A program made the translations under genes and the position numbers. DNA of 64,000 nucleotides from Streptomyces sp. CB02959. GTDB taxonomy: Bacteria; Actinomycetota; Actinomycetes; Streptomycetales; Streptomycetaceae. The notes beneath the pieces were generated by a model, which searched no databases, had not been told where the DNA came from, and saw only the letters and a program-made list of their open reading frames with translations. The number at the start of each line of letters is the position of its first letter. Position 1 is the stretch's first letter. Below are positions 16,633 to 27,280 of this stretch, piece by piece. Location: the NCBI RefSeq assembly GCF_002803155.1, contig NZ_NNBP01000003.1, positions 372,001 to 436,000 of the forward strand. The letters run 5' to 3'.

Positions 16633-17409
16633 TTGGCGATCGGCAACGACGAATCCGGCTCGCACCCCACCCTGATCGGGTCGGTGCAGCGGGCGCTGCG
16701 ACTCCTGGAAGCGGTGGCCGCGCACGCCGACGGGGCGCCCGCCAAACAACTGGCCCGAGAGGCCCAACTCCCGCTTCCCACGACCTATCACCTGCTGCGG
16801 ACGCTGACCCACGAGGGCTATCTGCGCCGGGAGAACGGCGTCTTCGTGATCGGCGAGGGCGCCGAGTCCATCGGTCGGGCGGGGGCCCGACGGCGGCAGC
16901 GCCGGCGGCTGGCCGATGCGCTGGCCGTGGCGGGCCGCGAACTCGGCGCCGCCGTCTACTTCGCCGTCTACCGCGAGGGCGAGGTGGAAGTGGTGGCGAT
17001 AACCGACGATCCGGCGCGGCCGCCCGTCGAGGAATGGGCCGACTTCCGCTCCACCGCTCACACCCATGCGATCGGGCAGTGCCTTCTGGCGCAGCTCGAC
17101 GAGGCCACCCGGAAAGAGCATCTGGCCCGCTATCCGGTGCAGTCGATGACGCCCTTTTCGGTGCGTTCCGAGGGTGATCTGCTGAATCGGCTGGCTACGG
17201 TGCGTCGCGGCCAGGTTGCGTATGATCGCCAGGAATATGCCTTGGGCACGGTGTGCTCCGCGATTCCCGTCCGGGTCGGCTCCGCCGCCGCGACACTGGC
17301 GGTTTCTCTTCCTGCGACGGAAGTGCACCGATTGCATACAGTTACGGAACGACTACGGAAAATGGCGGAGACGGTACTAACGACACTCGCCTTCTCTATC
17401 AGTATCTGA
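16633..17409 (+). CDS. ssgR: IclR-family activator SsgR
   Basis: A 258-residue protein from TTG 16633 (GGGGG 5 nt upstream); GTG 16588 in the same frame would add 15 residues. The N-terminal IclR winged HTH (LIGSVQRALRLLEAV, PAKQLAREAQLPLPTTYHLLRTLTHEGYL) is followed by the effector domain. Identity as SsgR rests on the next gene being ssgA and on the DUF5326 neighbour upstream. In S. coelicolor SsgR activates ssgA at the onset of sporulation. The last ~120 bp are less GC-rich than the surrounding DNA. It ends 104 bp before ssgA. Confidence 0.88.
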   Translation: MAIGNDESGSHPTLIGSVQRALRLLEAVAAHADGAPAKQLAREAQLPLPTTYHLLRTLTHEGYLRRENGVFVIGEGAESIGRAGARRRQRRRLADALAVAGRELGAAVYFAVYREGEVEVVAITDDPARPPVEEWADFRSTAHTHAIGQCLLAQLDEATRKEHLARYPVQSMTPFSVRSEGDLLNRLATVRRGQVAYDRQEYALGTVCSAIPVRVGSAAATLAVSLPATEVHRLHTVTERLRKMAETVLTTLAFSISI

Positions 17410-17513
17410 AAACTCACTCCTTGTGATCTGCCTGCATGTGACCGACGATGGCGTCAATAGGGCTTCCAGGGATGATTCCCGGCCATCTCCGATCAAGCGC
17501 GGGGCAGTGGTTG

Positions 17514-17936
17514 ATGAACGACACGGTTCAGGCAGAAGTGATCATGAGCTTCCTCGTCTCGGAGGAGCTCGCCTTCCGGATCCCGGTGGAGCTGGAATTC
17601 GACAGCGCCGATCCCTACGCCGTCCGGCTCACCTTCGATCTCCCCGGAGATGTGCCCGTGACCTGGGTGTTCGGCCGTGAGCTGCTGTTGGACGGGCTGA
17701 GCCGGCCGGCCGGCGAGGGGGACGTCCGGGTCGAGCCGTCCTCCCCCGAGCACCTCAGCGATGTCTACATCAGCCTTCAGGTCGGCGCCGAGCGGGCTCT
17801 GTTCCGGGCCAGCGCACCGCCGCTGATCGCCTTCCTGGACCGCACGGACCGGATCGTTCCGCTCGGCAAGGAGGAGGTCTGCGACACGCTGGAGGCCGCG
17901 CTGGACCGCATCCTGACGGAGGCGCCGGCCGGCTGA
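17514..17936 (+). CDS. ssgA: Sporulation septation protein SsgA
   Basis: A 140-residue SALP-family protein. Core: FRIPVELEF, DPYAVRLTFDLPGD, VTWVFGRELLLDGLSRP, GDVRV, LFRASAPPLIAFLDRTD. SsgA drives septum-site selection and SsgB/FtsZ recruitment during sporulation and is specific to sporulating actinomycetes. ATG 17514 is preferred over ATG 17544 because the extra MNDTVQAEVI aligns with the N-terminus I recall for SsgB (MNTTVSCELH). Neither has a strong ribosome site. It is probably activated by the adjacent SsgR. Confidence 0.92.
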   Translation: MNDTVQAEVIMSFLVSEELAFRIPVELEFDSADPYAVRLTFDLPGDVPVTWVFGRELLLDGLSRPAGEGDVRVEPSSPEHLSDVYISLQVGAERALFRASAPPLIAFLDRTDRIVPLGKEEVCDTLEAALDRILTEAPAG

Positions 17937-18077
17937 TCCCGCCGGCCACCGGCCCGTTCACTCCCCTCGTCACCGCCGCCCGACCGACGCTCGGTCGTCC
18001 CTGCCCTGTTGCCCCAACGCCCCTCGCCCGCCCGGCCGTTGCCCCGCCTCGGCCCGTTCCGCTTCCGCGCCGTGCGC

Positions 18078-19415
18078 TCAGCGCTTACGGCGCCGCCCGT
18101 GCGCCGCGCGCCGCCCACCGCGGCCCCCGACGGCCGGTACCCGCCCCGTCCCGCCCGCCACCGGACGGTCCGCCGAGACCACCAGGGCTGCCAGCAGCGT
18201 GGTCACCGGCACCGAGGCGACCAGCCCGATGCTGCCCACGAGGGTGCGGACGATCTCCTCCGCGACCACCTCGCTGCCGGCGACCGTACCGACGCTGCTC
18301 TGTGCGATCGAGAACAGCAGGAGCAAGGGCAGCGCGGCGCCCGCGTAGGCCATGACGAGGGTGTTCACCACGGATGCGATGTGGTCCCGCCCGATCCGCA
18401 TCGCCGCGCCGTACAGCTTGCGCCAACCCGCCGCCGGATCGGCCTCCTTCAGCTCCCAGACCGCGGCGGTCTGGGTCACCGTCACATCGTCGAGCACCCC
18501 CAGCGAACCGATGATGATCCCCGCCAGCAGCAGGCCGCGGATCTCGATGTTCGGGTACAGCCCGTGCACCAGGCCGGTGGTGTCGTCCGTGTTGCCGGTC
18601 AGCAGCGCCCAGCGGGTGAAGATCGAGCCCAGCAGCCCGATGAGCAGCAGGGACGCGAGGGTGCCGAGCACCGCCACGGACGTCCGGGCCGTCAGTCCGT
18701 GGCACATGTAGAGCGCGATCAGCATGATCGCGCTGCCGCCGACCATCGCCACCACCAGCGGATCGGAGCCCTGGAGGATCGCCGGGAGGATGAACAGCGT
18801 CAGCAGGCCGAAGCTGGTGGTCAGCGCCACCAGCGCCAGCACCCCGCGCAGCCGCCCGACGATCACCACCGCAACGGCAAAGATCGCGGCCAGCACCCAC
18901 ATCGGAACGGTGCGGTCGACGTCGGTCACCGCATACTGCAGTTCCCTCGGCGCCTTGGGGGAGTAGGAGACGACCACGTCCTGTCCGGTCGTGTAGTGCC
19001 GCGGGGCGTCCGGCGTCACCACCGTCTGGAAGGTCCGGCCGGCGTTCTCCCCCGTGGTGACTTTGACCGTCGCCTGCTCGCAGGGCTTGTCGGGGGGTGC
19101 GCCCCCGGCCGGCGGCCCACCGCCGGGCGCGGTGGGCTGCGGCTGCTGCGCGGCGTGCACCGCCGCGCAGTCCACCTCTTCGACCTTGGTGACCCGGGCC
19201 TTCTCGGTGGGCTGGTCGAAGCCCACCCCCGAGGGCTTGTGGGGCGGTGCGCCACCGGGCCAGAGGACGATCAGGCCGACCGCGACCGCGGCCGCGAACG
19301 GGATCAGGACGGCGGCGATGACCTTGCGCAGATGCCGGGAGACGGGGGCGGCCGGCCCGTGGCTGTGCGTGTGCGCATGGCCGGCGGCGAGGTGCTGGGC
19401 TTCGGGAGGGCTCAC
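18078..19415 (-). CDS. YibE/F-like multi-spanning membrane protein
   Basis: A 445-residue protein: a His-rich N-terminal tail (HAHTHSHG), one TM (about 33-53), an extracytoplasmic domain of ~120 residues, then about seven TM helices. This is the YibE/F architecture, and the gene sits between ssgA and thiC as in other streptomycetes. Function is unestablished; the histidine cluster might bind metal, which is inference. GTG 19415 gives the expected N-terminus; an in-frame extension to 19493 has no ribosome site and would run into the thiC promoter. Confidence 0.8.
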   Translation of the reverse strand: MSPPEAQHLAAGHAHTHSHGPAAPVSRHLRKVIAAVLIPFAAAVAVGLIVLWPGGAPPHKPSGVGFDQPTEKARVTKVEEVDCAAVHAAQQPQPTAPGGGPPAGGAPPDKPCEQATVKVTTGENAGRTFQTVVTPDAPRHYTTGQDVVVSYSPKAPRELQYAVTDVDRTVPMWVLAAIFAVAVVIVGRLRGVLALVALTTSFGLLTLFILPAILQGSDPLVVAMVGGSAIMLIALYMCHGLTARTSVAVLGTLASLLLIGLLGSIFTRWALLTGNTDDTTGLVHGLYPNIEIRGLLLAGIIIGSLGVLDDVTVTQTAAVWELKEADPAAGWRKLYGAAMRIGRDHIASVVNTLVMAYAGAALPLLLLFSIAQSSVGTVAGSEVVAEEIVRTLVGSIGLVASVPVTTLLAALVVSADRPVAGGTGRVPAVGGRGGRRAAHGRRRKR

Positions 19416-19449
19416 CGCCCGATCATTGCAAGAACCCGTGGGCCCCCTG

Positions 19450-19477
19450 TTCACACCGACGTATCGGCCGCTACCGT
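19450..19477 (+). promoter_or_regulatory. Predicted thiC promoter
   Basis: TTCACA at 19450-19455 and TACCGT at 19472-19477 are separated by 16 bp. This places the start near 19484, just before the riboswitch. Confidence 0.5.
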
Positions 19478-19498
19478 GGTGGCACCTTTGCAATCGCG

Positions 19499-21415
<1,917 letters not shown>

Positions 21416-21451
21416 GCGGACCGACCAGGCCGACCGGACCACGCGGACCGA

Positions 21452-21475
21452 GCGAAGCGAACGAAGCGAACGAAG
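21452..21475. repeat. Short GCGAACGAA tandem repeat downstream of thiC
   Basis: A nonamer of the form GCGAACGAA is repeated just after thiC, flanked by several GCGGACCGA copies between 21416 and 21510. This low-complexity gap separates thiC from a convergent gene. No hairpin with a T-run is seen. Confidence 0.55.
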
Positions 21476-21642
21476 TGGATGGGCTGAGCGGACCGATCCG
21501 ACCGGGTGGGGCGCTCAGCAGTACGGACCGGGACCGGCCCGGAGACGCGCGTCGCGTGCGCCTTCGGGTCGTCCGTCCGTCCATTGCCGTCGCCGGGCGC
21601 CGCGACGCATCGCATCGTCGCGGTGCTGTGCCGTGCCGGTGC

Positions 21643-22524
21643 CTACTCCGGCCGGTTCTCCGGGCCGCCGTAGTCCGGGCTGGTGAAGTCCGGGCTGGAG
21701 TAGTGGGGCCGGGACCAGGACGTGCCGGCGTCGGGACTGGTGAACCGCGGGCGGGTGTAGCCGAGCGTGGGGGTACGGCGCTCGGGCGCCGGCACGGGGC
21801 GGGGGACGTACCGGACCGGATCGTCCGCCGGGTCGGCCGCGGGGTCGGCCAGGGCCTCGCGGAGGAAGGGCAGCAGCCCACGGTCCAGGAGGGCCTGCTG
21901 CCAGGCGTCGTGGGCGCTGTCCAGCGCCGCGGCCCGCTCCTCGGCCGCGGCGTCCCGGGCCGTGCCGTTGCGCAGCGCGGTGACGACCACGCAGCCCATG
22001 GCGACCAGCGCGCCGGCGGCGGCCAGCCCCGCGAAGACCCAGCCGACGCTGACCAGCGGCCGGGAGACGGCCGGGTCCGGGTCGACGGCGCGCAGCACAT
22101 AGCCGATGACGAGGAAGAGCACGGCCGCGATCCCGGCGAGCACCGGCACGAGGACGGTGGCCATCGCGGCAAGCCCGAAGCCGGGCGTTTCGGCGGCCAC
22201 CTCGTCGTCCTCGGTGGCCGGTCCGGTGCGCTCGTCAGAGGTCTGGTCCGCTGACGGATCGCCCCCACCGGCGCCGGGCACGGCGGATGCCGGGGCGCGC
22301 TGCGCGGTGCGCAGCTGTATGTAGCGTTGGTATTCGGCCGTTGCACAGGCGGCGATCGCGCTGGTTGCGCTGAGCGCCATCATGCGCAACTGCTCGGTGC
22401 TGAGGTGGTTTCCGGTGACGGCGGTGCGCTCGTCCGGGCGGGTTTCGGCGGTACGCAGCGCCTCATCAAGGATCCGCGCGAATTCCGCGCGGTCCTCGTT
22501 CAGCAGGTGCGGAGCGCTGTTCAT
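21643..22524 (-). CDS. Conserved hypothetical protein with two TM helices
   Basis: A 293-residue protein of no recognised family. Residues 1-70 are helical and Ala-rich, followed by a disordered acidic stretch. Two TM helices sit at about 120-145 and 160-185 (ATVLVPVLAGIAAVLFLVIG, AGLAAAGALVAMGCVVVTAL), then a helical region. The Pro-rich tail carries copies of a (F/Y)(T/S)SPD motif (RFTSPDAG, HYSSPDFTSPDYG). Both ends are probably cytoplasmic. It starts at ATG 22524 and is convergent with thiC. Confidence 0.7.
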   Translation of the reverse strand: MNSAPHLLNEDRAEFARILDEALRTAETRPDERTAVTGNHLSTEQLRMMALSATSAIAACATAEYQRYIQLRTAQRAPASAVPGAGGGDPSADQTSDERTGPATEDDEVAAETPGFGLAAMATVLVPVLAGIAAVLFLVIGYVLRAVDPDPAVSRPLVSVGWVFAGLAAAGALVAMGCVVVTALRNGTARDAAAEERAAALDSAHDAWQQALLDRGLLPFLREALADPAADPADDPVRYVPRPVPAPERRTPTLGYTRPRFTSPDAGTSWSRPHYSSPDFTSPDYGGPENRPE

Positions 22525-22733
22525 GTGGATCCCCCGAAGCTCCGTAGGGCCGTACGGGCCGGCCTGGGCCGGGCGCCGGGCGGAAACGGAGGAGAGCCTG
22601 CTACGGATAGACCGATGGTAGAGCGCCTCCGGCGCGGGGTGACAGAGAGTTTGCGGAATTTGCGTACTGCCGCGACCGGATTCCGTCCTGCCCGGTCACC
22701 CGCCGGAGTGGTGCCGGACCGTTGGAGGAAGGG

Positions 22734-23816
22734 TCAGCCGGCCAACGGGAGTTGGCATACCAGCAGCTTTCCGGCCATCGTGACACCGCCGTCCATGGCG
22801 ATGGCCAGACCGTCCGCGTAGACGTGCGGACCGGCCACCGCGGGGCCCTCGCCCTCGCCGTCCTCCGCGCCGACCTCGCCCAGCAGGTACGGGATCGGGC
22901 TGTGGCCGTGCACGACGCGGTTGCCGCCGTAGGCGTCGAGGAGTTCGCGGACGGCCTGCGCGCCGGACTCGTCACGGAAGGCGAACCGCTTGGTGAACTT
23001 CCTGAAGAGGTCCCAGACTTCATCGGCTTCGCTGCGCGTCAGCACGTCGTGGACGGTGTCGTTGACCGCCTCGATCGAGTCGCCGTATTCGAGGTAGGCG
23101 GTGGTGTCGGAGTGCACGAGCAGATGCCCGTCCTCCTCCATCACGGCGTCCAGGCGGGCCATCCACTGGAGGTGGTGGTCCTCCAGCCGGTCCATGTCGG
23201 TCTTCTGGCCGCCGTTGAGGAGCCAGGCCGCCTGGAAGGAGGCGGTGCCGGCGCCGGACTGGACGGGGGTGTCGCCGAACCGCTTGGCGCCCAGCAGCAG
23301 CAGCTCGTGGTTGCCCATCAGGGCCTTGCAGTAGCCGCCGGCCGCCGCGGCCTCGGCGGAGAGCTGCATGACCAGGTCGATCACGCCGATGCCGTCCGGG
23401 CCGCGGTCGGTGAAGTCGCCGAGGAACCAGAGCCGGGCGTTGCCGGCCGCCCAGGTGCCGTCGGCGTCGATCAGCCCTTCGGCCTCCAGCGCGGCGCGCA
23501 GCTCGTCGTAGTAGCCGTGTACGTCGCCGACGACGTACAGCGGGCCCAGGCCGTCGGCTGCGGGGGCAGGTTCCTGTGCCGGCAGCACGGACGGGTGGTC
23601 GATGAGGGTGTCCGTTCGGCCGATGACCGGCAGGTCGCGGGCGGTCGGGGTGTACTCCTCGGGCAGCTGCACCGGGGGCGCGGCGGGCGGCGCGGCGGGT
23701 GCCTGGAGCGGCGGCCCGGCCGGCACTCCGGGGGGCGCCGGGGGCGGCGGAACGGATGCCGGAGGTTGTGTCCCCATGGTCCACACCATGGGTCCCTGAC
23801 TGGCCCCCTGAGTCAT
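22734..23816 (-). CDS. Calcineurin-like metallophosphoesterase
   Basis: A 360-residue protein. The first ~85 residues are Pro/Ala-rich and disordered. The catalytic domain shows GDVHG (near residue 98), GDFTDRG, GNHE and VVHGHSP, the dinuclear-metal motifs of PPP/ApaH-type phosphoesterases. Possible substrates are phosphoproteins, diadenosine polyphosphates or cyclic nucleotides. ATG 23816 follows GGAGGG by 4 nt; the open frame upstream is not used. It lies downstream of the LacI gene on the same strand, separated by 242 bp that contain a hairpin. Confidence 0.88.
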   Translation of the reverse strand: MTQGASQGPMVWTMGTQPPASVPPPPAPPGVPAGPPLQAPAAPPAAPPVQLPEEYTPTARDLPVIGRTDTLIDHPSVLPAQEPAPAADGLGPLYVVGDVHGYYDELRAALEAEGLIDADGTWAAGNARLWFLGDFTDRGPDGIGVIDLVMQLSAEAAAAGGYCKALMGNHELLLLGAKRFGDTPVQSGAGTASFQAAWLLNGGQKTDMDRLEDHHLQWMARLDAVMEEDGHLLVHSDTTAYLEYGDSIEAVNDTVHDVLTRSEADEVWDLFRKFTKRFAFRDESGAQAVRELLDAYGGNRVVHGHSPIPYLLGEVGAEDGEGEGPAVAGPHVYADGLAIAMDGGVTMAGKLLVCQLPLAG

Positions 23817-23932
23817 CGACCCCTCCACCGTTGCGCCGCCGTGCACCTCTCGGACCTTTGCCTGGTCGACGGCGGTCCGCAGTGTCGTGCGCCCATCATA
23901 GGAACGCCGCTCGCGGGTTGTGACGCACCCGG

Positions 23933-23996
23933 GGGTGATCAATCCTGCGAAGCCCGGCGTTCGCAATGGATTTCTCCCGGGATCACCCTGTTTTTT
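23933..23996 (+). terminator. Long hairpin plus T-run on the strand with no gene (terminator or small RNA end)
   Basis: GGGTGATC (23933-23940) pairs with GATCACCC (23981-23988). Inside, ATCCTGCGAA (23942-23951) pairs imperfectly with TTCGCAATGGAT (23960-23971). TTTTTT follows at 23991-23996. This is a rho-independent terminator signature reading rightward, yet the genes on both sides run leftward. It may end a small RNA or an antisense transcript. Confidence 0.6.
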
Positions 23997-24058
23997 CCTC
24001 GGCGGAGCGGGCGCCCGGAGCTCGCCGGTACGCCCATCCCGCCGTGCCTGGGGCACCC

Positions 24059-25159
24059 TCAGTCGCCGGCCGGGCCCCGCGGCGGGCTGATCGTCGTCCG
24101 CGGGGAGCGGCGCTGGGAGGAGGTCCGCACGATCAGGTCGGTCGGTATCACCTGTTCGACCGGGCATCGGTCGTCGAGCCCCTCGATGGCGTCGATCAGG
24201 ATCTGGACCACGGCGGTGCCGATGCGCCGCGGCTTGAGCGAGAGCGTGGTGATCGGCGGCTCGGTGGTGGCGTAGACGGTGGACTCGCTGCAGCAGACCA
24301 GCAGCAGGTCGTCCGGTACCCGCAGGCCGTAGCGCCGGGCCGCGGCGAGCAGGTCGGTGCCGTTGGGGTCGAAGAGTCCGTAGACCGCGTCCGGCCGGTC
24401 CGGGCGGGCCAGCAGTCGGTCCGCGGCCACGGCGCCCGCCCGCGGGTCGTATGCGGGATAGGACTCGTAGACCGGGTCCTGGCCGACCCGCTCGCACCAG
24501 CTCAGGTAGGCGGTGGTCGACAGCCGGGTATAGGTGTCGGTGGTGGTGCCCGTGAGCAGTCCGATGCGGCGGGCGCCGGCCTCGGCGAGGTGGTCGAGCA
24601 GACCGAGGACGGCCGCTTCGTGGTCGTTGTCCACCCAGCCGGTGACCGGGAGGGAGCCGCCGGGGCGGCCGTCGGAGACCACGGGGACGCCGTGCCGGAC
24701 GAGCTCGGTGACGACGGGGTCGCCGTCGGCCGGATCGATGACGACGGTGCCGTCTAAGGCGACGTTGGACCAGACGTCGTGCCGGGAGGTCGCGGGCAGG
24801 ATGACCAGGGCGTAGCCGCGGGCCAGCGCGGCGGAGGTGGCGGCTCTGGCCATCTCGGCGAAGTAAGCGAACTCGGTGAAGGTGAAAGGTTCATCCCCGT
24901 AGGTGGTCACGGTCAGGCCGATGAGGCCCGACTTGCCGGTACGGAGGGTGCGGGCGGCGGCGGACGGGCGGTAGCCCAGCCGATCGGCCACCTCGCGGAC
25001 ATGGCTACGGGTGGCATCCGGAAGCCGGCCCTTGCCGTTGAGCGCGTCGGAGACAGTCGTGATCGATACACCGGCTGCGGCGGCCACGTCCCGGATGCCC
25101 GCGCGTCCCAGTCGGCGACCGGTCGACCGGCCCACCTGGTGCTTCCCTGCTGCTGTCAT
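24059..25159 (-). CDS. LacI-family transcriptional regulator
   Basis: A 366-residue protein. The N-terminal LacI HTH (IRDVAAAAGVSITTVSDALNGKGRLP with hinge ADRLGYRPSAAARTLRTGKSG) is followed by a periplasmic-binding-protein-like sugar domain (LIGLTVTTYGDEPFTF onward, ending VEQVIPTDLIVRTSS). It starts at ATG 25159 (MTAAGKHQ). From position and family it probably corresponds to rstP of S. coelicolor, next to hisC2 and cydA, but that is memory of synteny only. The ligand is unknown. Confidence 0.88.
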   Translation of the reverse strand: MTAAGKHQVGRSTGRRLGRAGIRDVAAAAGVSITTVSDALNGKGRLPDATRSHVREVADRLGYRPSAAARTLRTGKSGLIGLTVTTYGDEPFTFTEFAYFAEMARAATSAALARGYALVILPATSRHDVWSNVALDGTVVIDPADGDPVVTELVRHGVPVVSDGRPGGSLPVTGWVDNDHEAAVLGLLDHLAEAGARRIGLLTGTTTDTYTRLSTTAYLSWCERVGQDPVYESYPAYDPRAGAVAADRLLARPDRPDAVYGLFDPNGTDLLAAARRYGLRVPDDLLLVCCSESTVYATTEPPITTLSLKPRRIGTAVVQILIDAIEGLDDRCPVEQVIPTDLIVRTSSQRRSPRTTISPPRGPAGD

Positions 25160-25555
25160 GGCGAGCCGATAGTAGGGCTCGGTACGGCCATTCGCGGGTG
25201 ACCGAAGACGGCGGCTAGAAGGCACGTTTCTGCATGGTGATGCACCGTCAATTACCTTGCATTAAAAGGAGGTTGCTCGTTTCAGTGATCATTTTAGGGG
25301 AGGGATGGGTGCTCCGCCTGGCGATTCGGCCAGGTCTCGAAGAGGTCTCAAGTCACCTTGACGAGGGATGCGCGCCACGGAGTGAGCCACCGGCGCGCGA
25401 GGTGTCACATAGCGCTCCCCCCGGGGTGCGCGCCCGGCGCTCGCCACGGTGGAGCCCGCGGAAGGACTGTCGCTTTAGGGCCTGACGCCGGAAGGGGCAA
25501 TCCTCATAAGGTGTGCAGTATTGGAGTCGAGAGGGATGGTTGAGGAGGACCTGCG
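25160..25555. promoter_or_regulatory. Divergent regulatory region between the LacI gene and hisC
   Basis: A 396-bp gap without a gene. CTGACG (25482-25487) and TAAGGT (25507-25512), 19 bp apart, could be the hisC promoter. A small hairpin (CCTGG-CCAGG near 25318-25333) and an A/T-rich stretch at 25235-25295, including ATTAAAAGGAGG, lie on the regulator side. No LacI-type palindrome was clear. Confidence 0.4.
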
Positions 25556-26635
25556 GTGAGCGAGAAGACCCCGAGGCTGCGTGCGGCGCTGGACGGCATC
25601 CCCACCTACAAGCCGGGGCGGCCGGCGGCGACCGGCGGTCCGGTCACCTACAAGCTGTCCTCCAACGAGAACCCCTACCCGCCGCTGCCGGGCGTCCTGG
25701 AGAGCGCGGTGGCGGCTGCCGGATCGTTCAACCGCTACCCCGACATGGCGTGCACGGGCCTGATGGCGGAGCTTGCCGACCGGTTCTCGGTGCCGGTGGA
25801 GCACCTGGCCACCGGTACCGGGTCGGTCGGCGTGGCCCAGCAGCTGATCCAGTCGACGGCCGGGCCCGGCGACGAAGTGATCTACGCCTGGCGGTCGTTC
25901 GAGGCGTACCCGATCATCACTCAGGTCTCCGGTGCGACGTCGGTGCGGGTGCCGCTCACCTCCGGTGAGGTGCACGACCTGGAGGCGATGCTGGCGGCGA
26001 TCACCGAACGGACCCGGCTGATCTTCGTCTGCAACCCCAACAACCCCACCGGCACCGCCGTGCGCCGTGCGGAGCTGGAGTCCTTCCTGGACCGGGTGCC
26101 GGCCGATGTGCTGGTGGTGCTGGACGAGGCGTACCGCGAGTTCGTCCGCGACGCGGCGGTGCCGGACGGGATCGAGCTCTACCGCGACCGCCCCAACGTG
26201 TGCGTGCTGCGCACCTTCTCCAAGGCGTACGGCCTGGCGGGGCTGCGGCTGGGCTTCGCGGTGGCGCACCCGGAGGTGGCCGCCGCGCTGCGCAAGACGG
26301 CGGTGCCGTTCGGCGTCAGCCAGCTCGCGCAGGAGGCCGCAGTGGCGTCGCTGCGCAGTGAGGCGGCGCTGCTGGAGCGGGTCGACGCGCTGGTCGCCGA
26401 GCGGGCCCGGGTCTACGACGCGCTGGTGACGCAGGGCTGGACGGTCCCGGTGTCGGAGGCGAACTTCGTCTGGCTGCGGCTGGGGGACCGGACCACCGAG
26501 TTCGCCGAGGCGTGCGAGCGGGCCGGGGTGGTCGTGCGGCCGTTCGCCGGTGAGGGCGTGCGCGTGACGATCGGGGAGAAGCCGGCGATGGACCTGTTCC
26601 TGCAGGCTGCGGAGGAGTTCCGCAAGGCGCTGTAG
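25556..26635 (+). CDS. hisC: Histidinol-phosphate / aromatic amino acid aminotransferase (HisC type)
   Basis: A 359-residue PLP class I/II aminotransferase. Motifs: [24 protein letters not shown] (substrate Asn and PLP contacts), [11 protein letters not shown] and [15 protein letters not shown] with the Schiff-base Lys. Streptomycetes carry one hisC in the his operon and a second near cyd, and this is the latter type. It may act on aromatic 2-oxo acids (pat-like) rather than on histidinol phosphate. GTG 25556 follows GAGGAGG. A strong hairpin terminator follows. Confidence 0.85.
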   Translation: MSEKTPRLRAALDGIPTYKPGRPAATGGPVTYKLSSNENPYPPLPGVLESAVAAAGSFNRYPDMACTGLMAELADRFSVPVEHLATGTGSVGVAQQLIQSTAGPGDEVIYAWRSFEAYPIITQVSGATSVRVPLTSGEVHDLEAMLAAITERTRLIFVCNPNNPTGTAVRRAELESFLDRVPADVLVVLDEAYREFVRDAAVPDGIELYRDRPNVCVLRTFSKAYGLAGLRLGFAVAHPEVAAALRKTAVPFGVSQLAQEAAVASLRSEAALLERVDALVAERARVYDALVTQGWTVPVSEANFVWLRLGDRTTEFAEACERAGVVVRPFAGEGVRVTIGEKPAMDLFLQAAEEFRKAL

Positions 26636-26647
26636 CCGGTTTCCGGC

Positions 26648-26676
26648 CCGCTCGAAGGCGGTGTGCCTTCGAGCGG
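26648..26676. terminator. Bidirectional terminator between hisC and the cyclophilin-like gene
   Basis: A perfect 12-bp stem (26648-26659 with 26665-26676, arm core CGCTCGAAGGC) with a 5-base loop, 12 bases after the hisC stop and 57 bases after the end of the convergent gene. Confidence 0.85.
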
Positions 26677-26733
26677 CGGCGTTCTCTGAGGTCGTGGGTC
26701 CCGTCGGGCCCGCGGCCTCAGGCGTCTGCGGCC

Positions 26734-27129
26734 TCAGACCTTCTGGACGTGGACGGCGTCGCCGCCGCGGACGGTGGCCAGTGCGCGGGGGTCGCCGTCG
26801 ATGCGGCCCAGGACGTTGCAGGGGGAGGCGAGCCGGGACTCTCCCCCGAACTCCGTTCGGGGGGACCCCCAGCCGCGGGATATCGGGGTCGGGCCGTAGG
26901 GGAGCGCGAGGGCGTTGCCCTCGGTCCAGAAGGCGACCGTGCCGGGTTCGACGACCTGGCGGGCGTCGCTCTCCAGGGCGGGGGCGAGCCCGGTGTCGAA
27001 GTAGACCTCCTCGCCCCAGGTGTGCGCGGTGGCCTGGAGCGGCAGGGCGGCGAGGAGCGCGGTGGCGGTCGGGGTGTCGTCGAGGGTGGCGGTCACGTGC
27101 CCGGCGGACCAGGAGATGCGGATCTTCAT
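26734..27129 (-). CDS. Cyclophilin-like fold protein (TM1367-type)
   Basis: A 131-residue protein, MKIRISW through VHVQKV. WGEEVYFDTG, LPYGPTPISRGW and NVLGRIDGDPRALATVRGGD fit the short bacterial cyclophilin-like family (PF04126), which shares the cyclophilin barrel but not established prolyl isomerase activity. ATG 27129 is chosen; extension to 27189 would run through a 17-bp palindrome. No good ribosome site is seen. The palindrome upstream overlaps its probable promoter. Confidence 0.7.
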   Translation of the reverse strand: MKIRISWSAGHVTATLDDTPTATALLAALPLQATAHTWGEEVYFDTGLAPALESDARQVVEPGTVAFWTEGNALALPYGPTPISRGWGSPRTEFGGESRLASPCNVLGRIDGDPRALATVRGGDAVHVQKV

Positions 27130-27138
27130 GGCGACGCA

Positions 27139-27155
27139 TTCAACAATATGTTGAA
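27139..27155. promoter_or_regulatory. 17-bp palindromic operator upstream of the cyclophilin-like gene
   Basis: TTCAACAATATGTTGAA has perfect 7-bp arms around a 3-bp centre, 10 bp upstream of the start codon. On the minus strand it contains TATTGT, a plausible -10, so a bound protein would block transcription. The pattern suits MarR-type repressors. No such gene is adjacent. Confidence 0.55.
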
Positions 27156-27216
27156 GTCGCACGGAAGAGTGCGCACATAACCTCGGCATAAGCGTTCACG
27201 GGCCATGGAATCGAGC

Positions 27217-27230
27217 GTGACCGCAGTCAC
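27217..27230. promoter_or_regulatory. Candidate Crp site upstream of cydA
   Basis: GTGACCGCAGTCAC fits GTG-N6-GNCAC, the S. coelicolor Crp consensus as I remember it, and is itself a near-perfect palindrome. It lies about 60 bp upstream of the predicted cydA transcription start. Confidence 0.5.
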
Positions 27231-27265
27231 GTACCCCCCTTCCTCAAGGTGTGAACGCCATGGGA

Positions 27266-27271
27266 GATAAT
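27266..27271 (+). promoter_or_regulatory. Predicted -10 element of the cyd operon
   Basis: GATAAT lies 10 bp upstream of the Rex site, so RNA polymerase and Rex would compete. The -35 region (about 27243-27248) is weak. Confidence 0.5.
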
Positions 27272-27280
27272 GCTTGTGAA

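Noticed and set aside
23933..23988. Eight-bp closing stem considered as a tRNA acceptor stem
   Set aside because: The enclosed sequence is too short and lacks D-, anticodon- and T-arm features.
24627..24635. TTGTCCACC, one base off the Streptomyces DnaA box
   Set aside because: A single copy inside the LacI coding sequence; an origin needs many clustered boxes.
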